Origin: Balneolaceae bacterium
Lineage (GTDB): Bacteria; Bacteroidota; Rhodothermia; Balneolales; Balneolaceae
Direction of reading: 5' to 3'
Assembly: GCA_017643365.1 (NCBI GenBank)
Contig: JAEPNO010000021.1
Coordinates: 1-48,344 of the forward strand
Length of the DNA: 48,344 bases
In this document: piece by piece, positions 43,201-48,344 of the stretch
How the letters are laid out: each line of letters starts with the position of its first letter
Position numbering within the stretch: the stretch's first letter is position 1
The notes under the pieces: model-generated
What the model was told of the DNA's origin: nothing
Databases searched by the model: none
The model's input: only the letters and a program-made list of their open reading frames with translations
Translations under genes and position numbers: made by a program

Positions 43201-46200
43201 ATGAAACGGTTAGTATTTTTATTGATGCTCTTGTTCGGGGGAACGGTTCAAGCACAACTTTTTGAAGATGACTTTTCAGATGGGGATTTCACATCCAATC
43301 CGAGCTGGTCGGGCGCCGATTCCAATTTTGTGATAGTTGATCTCGAAGGAAATTCGGTGCTTCGACTCAATGATAACCAAGCTGCTACCAGTTATTTAAT
43401 CACGTCATCAACCGAGATCGAGGGGTTTTGGGAGTTTTTTATACGGATTGATGGCACTGCTCCATCCGGATCGAATAAAGCCGAAGTGATTTTAATGAGC
43501 GATAATGCTGATCTATCCGCTGCTTTTAATGGGTATGGAGTTAGAATCGGCGAAACCGGTGACGATGTATTTCGATTGATTCGTTACGATGCTGGAAACG
43601 AAGGCGCTGTTGTGCTTTCAGATACCACTGTGTTTGATGCCGGCGGTGCTTATCGGATAAAAGTGAGTCGTGACGCCGCCGCAAGCTGGAGCCTAGAAGT
43701 AGGCGAAGGGTATTTAGGCGAGCTCAAAAACGCAGGAAGTCCAGCCACCGATAACACCTATTCGAGTGCTTCATTTCTGGGCGTGAAAGTGAGCTATACA
43801 TCTAGCCGAACCGATGACTTCTACTTCGATTTTAAAATTGACGAGCCGGCCGTAGAAATTGAACCGCTCGAAATTGAAGTGCTTGAGCAGCATTCCGACT
43901 CTGAGCTTAATCTGACTTTTACTCGAGATTTTGATTTCAGCACCGTTCAAACCGGGGATTTTTTGCTAAATAATTCGACTAATCCTGTCGATGTTTCTGA
44001 GCTTGCCTCAAATCAAATTCGGATTGGTTTTGGAGATACTTTTCCCGGTGGAGCTAATCAACTTGGTGTTTCAGGTATCCGTTCTGCAAATAACGATACC
44101 GTTCTTATCGATACGACGCTCACTTTCTTCCGCTTCGAGGACTTTGAAGCCGGCGATGTGCTAATCAATGAGTTTTCGAAAGATCCACCGCCCGGATCAG
44201 GATTGCCCGAGTATATCGAAATCGTAAATCAGAGCGGGAAAGTTCTGAATTTAAAAGATTGGCAAGTAGGCGATAATTCAACGCTCACTACTATTTCGGA
44301 TACAGACTTCGTGCTTTTCCCAGATACTTTTTTGGTGATCTCCTCTAATCCCGAAGCGCTGGAAACCACCTTTGGTGAGATGTTTTCGCTGGTTGTCTCG
44401 CTACCCGCACTCAACAACACTTCTGATCAAATTCGCGTGTACGATGGAAATGACACCTTGGTCGATTCCCTTGAATACACAACAGCCTGGGGCGGTGTGG
44501 ATGTAGCTCTCGAACGACGTAGTTTAGCGGTTTCAGCAACCATTCAGGCAAACTGGGGAGATTCGCCGAACAATCTTGGTGGCACACCGGGACAGGAAAA
44601 TGACATCGAACAAGATACCACTCCGCCCGATTTAGCATCGTTTGAAATTCTAAATGATTCGACCTTTCAACTGATTTTTACTGAAGAGATTAAAGCGGAG
44701 CCAGCCAGTAATCCGGATAACTACGATATTCAGATTCCGGTTTCATCAGCCAGAGAAAGTGTATCTGGAGAAAATGATTTTGTAATTGCTACTTATTTTG
44801 AACCGGATACTGTGGTTCTTGAATTCAAGCAGCCGATCTATTCCGGATCAAATCCGAATATTTTGACGATTTCAAATCAGGAGGATGTATTTGGAAATGA
44901 ATCTGAGTTAATTCAACAGAGCTACGAATTACTTGCTACCGATGATCCACAGCCCGGTGACTTGGTGATTAATGAAATCATGTATGATCCACCGGAAGGA
45001 TTTTCGGAGTTTGTGGAGATTTATGTTCCTGAGACAAAGACATTCAATTTGAAAGGGTGGACAATCAGTGATAATTCTGGGGAAGATATACTGATTACTG
45101 ATCAAACATTTTATATCAAAAACGATGAATTTGATCATTTTTCTTCTCAGCGAGCTCCTAATCCGTATGTGATTTTAGTGCCGGATGAAACCATTCAAAA
45201 GAATCAAAATCAACGAATTGTAGTCGGATCTCGCTTCCCAACATTAAACAATTCCACCGATGCCATTGTGCTTAAAGATCCGAATGGAGTTGTCATCGAT
45301 TCATTAACCTATTTCTCGAGTTGGGGTGGAAATGAGGTTTCATTAGAACGCCGCTCGCCCGAGCTGCCCTCAACTTTGCGCGAAAACTGGGGAGATTCCC
45401 CGAGTGAAAATATGGCAACGCCGGCCGCAAAAAATGCCTTGGGTTTGGATGAATTACCACCAACGTTGTTGAATTTTGATATAATCTCCGATCGGGAAAT
45501 TCAACTTATTTTTAGTGAAAGGATTCAGGATTCAACCGCCACAAACAGTCAGAATTTTGGATTGACGAATCCGCTTTCAGCATCACCGGTATTAATTCGG
45601 CCTACAGAAGTTGAGTTTGCAGAACCGGATACCATCACACTTACTTTCGAGAACACGTTTTTTGAGTTGAACTTACTTGAGGTTTTCAATCAAACCGATT
45701 TTTTTGGGAATAAAAACGAGCGAATAGCCATCGAGTTTGAATACGTAGTAAACTCAGATGCTCTGGCAGGCGAGGTTAAAATCACGGAATTTGCTTACGA
45801 TGCTCCAGAGGGATTTTCAGAATTCGTGGAAATCTACAATCCAACAAACAAGAATTTCGATCTCCAAGGTTGGACCTTCAACGACAATTCCGGCAATCGA
45901 AAACGAATCACAAACAAAGAGTATTTCCTCAAAGCCGGTGAATACGCTGTACTTGCTCCAGATTCTACTATTTTCGAAAATTTTGGAGGAATCAAACTGC
46001 TGGATGTCCCAGGTTTTCCGGCGCTAAACAATACAACCGACGAGCTGGTGCTTCGAAATGGGGATGGCGTCTTGATGGATTCTCTCACTTATTCAAGCAA
46101 CTGGGGAGGGGAAGAGGTTTCATTGGAACGTCGTTCTGTGGAGTTTTCTGGAATCTATCTTGAGAATTGGGGCGACAGTCCAGCTCAGAACCTTGGCACT

Positions 46201-48174
46201 CCGGGATCACCCAACGAAATTACCCCGGACACCGAGCCCCCGATAGCAGTGGAAGCTAGTTTTATTTCAAATACACACATTCAGTTAGTTTTCAATGAGC
46301 GATTATTTGGCGAATCTGCATCAAATCCCGAAAACTATAATTCCAATGCTATCGAAGCAGCACACCTGGGAGATACGGTTCGAATTGGTTTTAACAATCA
46401 ATTTGAAGATGGACAAACCGTAGAATTTCAACTTCGAAATTTGAGCGATTTATTTGGCAACATTCAAAATGAGCAGGTATTGAGTCTGACCTACGTGGAA
46501 GTCGGTGAAGCGACACCGTTAAGTGTGGTTTTCAACGAAATTTTATATCGCCGAGCTGATGCCGTTTCTCCTGAATTTGTGGAGCTTTATAATCCTACTG
46601 ATTCCAATTTCGATCTTAGCTGTTGGACTTTTGCTGATGCCGGTTCCAACGTTCAAATTCCTGCGAACACCATTCTCAGTGCCGGAGAATATTTGGTGCT
46701 CACCGATTTAGAAGACTTTGCACAAAGTTTGGACAACGGAATGTATTTGGCCGGTTTTCCATCACTCAACGATGATGGCGATGAGCTGATTCTGAGAAAC
46801 GAGCATGGAATCACCATCGACAGTTTGTTTTATAGATCGGAATGGGGAGGAGATTCGCCGGGCATTTCGCTGGAGCGCAAAGATCCTGCAGCAGCTTCTT
46901 TTGATGCGTCAAATTGGGCGAGTTCAACTTCTGAATCAGGTACTTCAGTTGGACAAATGAGTGCGGTGTTTGAAGAGGATTCTTCACCTCCAGAAATCGT
47001 ATTTAGCTCACTGAGTGATACAGATTTGTTTGTGGCATTTTCAGAAGTGGTTCGGTTTAACGCCAACACCGAGATCGCAGTAAACGGATCACCGGTAAAT
47101 TTGGATGATCAACAGGAGTTTGTAGGATCAGAAATATCGTTATCGATCGAGCAGGCGAAGGTCAGTAAGGAGCTTCCAACCGCGGTTGAATCGATCACAG
47201 TTTCAAACATCTCCGACTTTAAAGGAAATACAGCGAATTCGATTACTAGTCAGGTTGCGGAAAAACTAGTACCCGGTGATATAATCATCAACGAAATCCT
47301 TTACAATCCAATGGCTGATAACGAGGACAATCTGCCTGATCAAAGCGAATACATCGAATTGTATAATCGTTCGGAAAAGGCGGTTTCGCTCGAAGGAGTG
47401 TTCATTCACGATGCACCGGATGAAGAAGGCGAGATTAGAGCTATCATTCCCGTTTCCACTCGATTTAAATGGATCGCTCCCAACGAATTTGTACTGCTGA
47501 ATGCCGAGGATGAAGCTTCAGACTTCAGCGAAAGTAAAACTGCTCGGTTCTTTGATTTGCAAGGCGTTGATGAACAATCCATACTTCTTATCGATCGATC
47601 TAGCTTGAGCTTGGCTTCGTCGGACGATGCCGTTTTCTTGGCAGATAGCACAGGAGCAACGATCGACTCGGTGTATTTTGATGAAAGTTGGCAAAACCCC
47701 AACATCTTTGATACGCGAGGAGTAGCGTTGGAGCGAATCGATCCAAACGGACCGAGTAACGACGCCAGCAATTGGTCGTCGAGCACCCACGTTTCGGGCG
47801 GTACACCGCTTATGGAAAACAGTATTTATCAGGAATCCGGCGCTGCTCCCGATGAAAATGGAATCACTTTTTCGCCCAATCCTTTTTCTCCCGATGAAGA
47901 TGGCTTCGAAGATAATCTCTTCATCAATTTTCGTTTAGATGCCCCGGATTATTTACTTCGAGTTCGGATTTTTGATAGATATGGTCGCGAAGTACGGGAG
48001 TTGGTGAATAATTATCAGGCGGGATTTGAAGGCTCGTTGATTTGGGATGGGCTAACGGATGATCGAACCAAAAACAGGGTGGGAATTTACATCGTGCTGT
48101 TCGAAGCCTACGATTCGGCTTCCGGCAAAGATCGCACGTTTAAAGAAACGGTGGTGTTGGCGAGGAAGTTTTAA
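43201..48174 (+). CDS. Giant secreted protein with five lamin-tail domains and a FlgD-like C-terminus
   Basis: A 1657-residue protein. Signal peptide about 1-19 (TVQA-Q). Residues about 20-220 look like a concanavalin-like beta sandwich (FEDDFSDGDF...). Five lamin-tail domains begin near 318, 585, 856, 1106 and 1358, each opening like GDLVINEIMYDPPEGF...FVEIYNP and closing with LERRS...NWGDSP. Four Ig-like Big-type domains alternate with them (PPTLLNFDIISDREIQLIFS). From about 1555 a FlgD-like sorting domain follows (FSPNPFSPDEDGFEDNLFI). It is probably exported to the cell surface, perhaps by the type IX system, but no enzyme domain is seen. ATG at 43201 is chosen because it gives the signal peptide; the frame is open upstream to 43027. 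Confidence 0.87.
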   Translation: MKRLVFLLMLLFGGTVQAQLFEDDFSDGDFTSNPSWSGADSNFVIVDLEGNSVLRLNDNQAATSYLITSSTEIEGFWEFFIRIDGTAPSGSNKAEVILMSDNADLSAAFNGYGVRIGETGDDVFRLIRYDAGNEGAVVLSDTTVFDAGGAYRIKVSRDAAASWSLEVGEGYLGELKNAGSPATDNTYSSASFLGVKVSYTSSRTDDFYFDFKIDEPAVEIEPLEIEVLEQHSDSELNLTFTRDFDFSTVQTGDFLLNNSTNPVDVSELASNQIRIGFGDTFPGGANQLGVSGIRSANNDTVLIDTTLTFFRFEDFEAGDVLINEFSKDPPPGSGLPEYIEIVNQSGKVLNLKDWQVGDNSTLTTISDTDFVLFPDTFLVISSNPEALETTFGEMFSLVVSLPALNNTSDQIRVYDGNDTLVDSLEYTTAWGGVDVALERRSLAVSATIQANWGDSPNNLGGTPGQENDIEQDTTPPDLASFEILNDSTFQLIFTEEIKAEPASNPDNYDIQIPVSSARESVSGENDFVIATYFEPDTVVLEFKQPIYSGSNPNILTISNQEDVFGNESELIQQSYELLATDDPQPGDLVINEIMYDPPEGFSEFVEIYVPETKTFNLKGWTISDNSGEDILITDQTFYIKNDEFDHFSSQRAPNPYVILVPDETIQKNQNQRIVVGSRFPTLNNSTDAIVLKDPNGVVIDSLTYFSSWGGNEVSLERRSPELPSTLRENWGDSPSENMATPAAKNALGLDELPPTLLNFDIISDREIQLIFSERIQDSTATNSQNFGLTNPLSASPVLIRPTEVEFAEPDTITLTFENTFFELNLLEVFNQTDFFGNKNERIAIEFEYVVNSDALAGEVKITEFAYDAPEGFSEFVEIYNPTNKNFDLQGWTFNDNSGNRKRITNKEYFLKAGEYAVLAPDSTIFENFGGIKLLDVPGFPALNNTTDELVLRNGDGVLMDSLTYSSNWGGEEVSLERRSVEFSGIYLENWGDSPAQNLGTPGSPNEITPDTEPPIAVEASFISNTHIQLVFNERLFGESASNPENYNSNAIEAAHLGDTVRIGFNNQFEDGQTVEFQLRNLSDLFGNIQNEQVLSLTYVEVGEATPLSVVFNEILYRRADAVSPEFVELYNPTDSNFDLSCWTFADAGSNVQIPANTILSAGEYLVLTDLEDFAQSLDNGMYLAGFPSLNDDGDELILRNEHGITIDSLFYRSEWGGDSPGISLERKDPAAASFDASNWASSTSESGTSVGQMSAVFEEDSSPPEIVFSSLSDTDLFVAFSEVVRFNANTEIAVNGSPVNLDDQQEFVGSEISLSIEQAKVSKELPTAVESITVSNISDFKGNTANSITSQVAEKLVPGDIIINEILYNPMADNEDNLPDQSEYIELYNRSEKAVSLEGVFIHDAPDEEGEIRAIIPVSTRFKWIAPNEFVLLNAEDEASDFSESKTARFFDLQGVDEQSILLIDRSSLSLASSDDAVFLADSTGATIDSVYFDESWQNPNIFDTRGVALERIDPNGPSNDASNWSSSTHVSGGTPLMENSIYQESGAAPDENGITFSPNPFSPDEDGFEDNLFINFRLDAPDYLLRVRIFDRYGREVRELVNNYQAGFEGSLIWDGLTDDRTKNRVGIYIVLFEAYDSASGKDRTFKETVVLARKF

Positions 48175-48175
48175 T

Positions 48176-48267
48176 CAATGATCAATTAAGATCAATGATC
48201 AATTAAGAATGAGTCAATTAAGAATGAGTCAATTAAGGAAAGCGCCTCATTGATCATTCTTAATTGA
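48176..48267. repeat. Tandem and inverted AATTAAGA-type repeats after the lamin-tail gene
   Basis: Units of 17 bp (TCAATGATCAATTAAGA) twice and then 15 bp (ATGAGTCAATTAAGA) about twice. TCAATTAAGAATGA (48199-48212, again 48214-48227) pairs perfectly over 14 bp with TCATTCTTAATTGA (48254-48267). No T-run follows, so a terminator role is uncertain. The last 75 bp of the window show nothing clear. Confidence 0.7.
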
Positions 48268-48344
48268 AAATCAATAGTGTCCTAAACGTTTTGAGTTTCT
48301 TTTAAATATAGCATTTCTAAGTCCGCAGGGTATATTATTTTCTA

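Overview
The window reads as a chromosomal segment of a Bacteroidetes-related bacterium, most likely of the Balneolota/Rhodothermota branch (inference). The grounds are a PorZ-like type IX secretion protein and other secreted proteins with FlgD-like C-terminal domains, weak Shine-Dalgarno sequences with several TTG starts, TAnnTTTG-type promoter boxes, an archaeal/fungal-type aspartate-semialdehyde dehydrogenase and a dimeric-type GlyRS. Composition is moderately AT-rich throughout, and I see no prophage, insertion sequence, CRISPR array, tRNA or integrase.

Layout. 1-583: end of an rRNA operon (3' end of 23S, a spacer made of three hairpins, 5S, terminator). 678-8438: cell-surface block with a PorZ-like protein, a glycosyltransferase fused to a degenerate polyprenyl glycosylphosphotransferase, tgt on the other strand, an intact glycosylphosphotransferase and a DPM1-like synthase. 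8496-13971: lipid and membrane block (accA, YbgC-like thioesterase, DUF2085 protein, unknown membrane protein, CPBP protease, DUF2007 protein, cdsA, TIGR01777 oxidoreductase). 14011-14575: Phd/ParE toxin-antitoxin pair. 14572-24995: envelope lipoprotein, BatA-like VWA protein, membrane protein, hflX, CBS protein, 999-residue TPR protein. 25616-29817: aroA, hsp20, dnaK. 30231-35987: tsaD, SBF transporter, LPLAT acyltransferase, Cu/Zn SOD lipoprotein, GT-C glycosyltransferase, DUF2721 protein. 36190-38183: SdpR/SdpI pair with a secreted alpha/beta hydrolase. 38744-41432: glyS (minus) and asd (plus). 42186-42940: two overlapping paralogous small genes. 43201-48174: a 1657-residue secreted protein with five lamin-tail domains.

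Most genes are housekeeping. The less expected content is between them. (1) A family of about 160-bp foldback repeats, with inverted ends and a central 12-bp palindrome, occurs five times (27002-27164 inverted, 38201-38362, 41462-41616, 41665-41836, 41876-41975) and may be a non-autonomous mobile or RNA-structural element. (2) A near-consensus sigma-54 promoter with an upstream dyad precedes hsp20, suggesting activator-dependent control of a small heat-shock protein. (3) The glycosyltransferase fusion has lost the catalytic motifs of its phosphotransferase half and sits beside PorZ, a protein tied to surface LPS in the type IX system. (4) The SdpR gene has a perfect tandem 8-bp repeat abutting its start codon. 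(5) The tgt product lacks two of the four zinc ligands. All alignments and motif matches were made by eye; no database search was possible.
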